From Fischerella sp. PCC 9605 (lineage in GTDB: Bacteria; Cyanobacteriota; Cyanobacteriia; Cyanobacteriales; Nostocaceae), in the NCBI RefSeq assembly GCF_000517105.1, contig NZ_KI912148.1, positions 2,846,490 to 2,910,489 of the forward strand: 64,000 nt of DNA, written 5' to 3'. The notes below the pieces were generated by a model. That model had not been told where the DNA came from. It was given only the letters and a program-made list of their open reading frames with translations, and searched no databases. Shown here piece by piece: positions 63,800 to 64,000 of this stretch. The position numbers were made by a program, and so were the translations under genes. The first letter of the stretch is position 1. The number at the start of each line of letters is the position of its first letter.

Positions 63800-64000
63800 A
63801 AATAAAGAAATTTCAAAACTAGCTAAATTTTATAAAGGGTAGGTTGAAAATCCTGTGACTTTTAGTCTAGGGTTATATCTTATTAAATTTTAAATAACAA
63901 CAACAACAACAGCGTAGCTGATATTAAGTTTTATCACTACGTTGTTTTTATGTACAAGAACAATAGTAATCTAAGTCTATAACGTAAATAGCGATATTAA

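Noticed and set aside
63895..63915. CAACAACAACAACAACAG run
   Set aside because: Simple trinucleotide repeat; no sign of a gene or defined element.

Overview
The window reads as chromosomal DNA of a filamentous, probably heterocyst-forming cyanobacterium (Nostocales). Signs: dense GCGATCGC (HIP1) octamers; a fused NADPH-thioredoxin reductase/thioredoxin (NTRC); the aerobic Mg-protoporphyrin monomethyl ester cyclase AcsF; a PilA-type pilin; an SLH/OprB porin; an fbp-tal-zwf-opcA gene run; and many short tandemly repeated repeats (STRR) and palindromes in the spacers, some intruding into genes. I found no rRNA, tRNA or CRISPR array. The window starts inside a glycosyltransferase gene.

Layout. 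1-5.5 kb: a truncated GT4 glycosyltransferase, two TPR/SPINDLY (O-GlcNAc transferase-like) proteins and pilA. 5.8-13.4 kb: housekeeping genes (NTRC, an ABC permease, a ROK sugar kinase, a CHASE2 Ser/Thr kinase, an AGE-family epimerase). 13.5-18.3 kb: an accessory island with a frameshifted WYL regulator divergent from four unrecognised genes: a double zinc-ribbon protein, a partner with an Abi/HEPN-like segment, and two coiled-coil proteins. This is my best candidate for an undescribed system, possibly defence. 18.5-20.2 kb: an APH-fold kinase and a DOMON-like protein. 20.4-28.4 kb: an HME-RND metal efflux pair with a divergent histidine kinase and response regulator. 28.8-36.9 kb: SDR, exported methyltransferase, APC permease, PQQ-type sugar dehydrogenase, outer-membrane protein and FAD-Rieske oxidoreductase. 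This stretch also holds a nested-palindrome mobile element that ends a secreted-protein ORF, and a 23-bp motif present twice.

37-45.3 kb: AcsF, a two-gene ChrA-like transporter, then a small sulfation-type cluster (sulfotransferase-like P-loop protein, APS kinase, two tandemly duplicated Fe/2-oxoglutarate oxygenases, methyltransferase). The second oxygenase is preceded by a fossil piece of the sulfotransferase gene. 45.4-54.9 kb: an OprB porin, a zinc-ribbon/TM/PstS-like protein, an ABC ATPase remnant, an XRE regulator four bases from a 1702-residue hybrid histidine kinase, and a second small XRE regulator. 55-64 kb: cobyrinate diamide synthase, then opcA, zwf, tal and fbp (oxidative pentose phosphate pathway), an RRM RNA-binding protein, and a terminal gene-free stretch with a strong intrinsic terminator.

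Functional links. fbp-tal-zwf-opcA supplies NADPH from glucose 6-phosphate and OpcA activates Zwf; NTRC spends NADPH to reduce target proteins. The RND pair and the two-component genes are probably one metal-sensing and efflux module. APS kinase would make PAPS for the adjacent sulfotransferase-like protein. All assignments come from reading motifs in translated frames; no database search was run.
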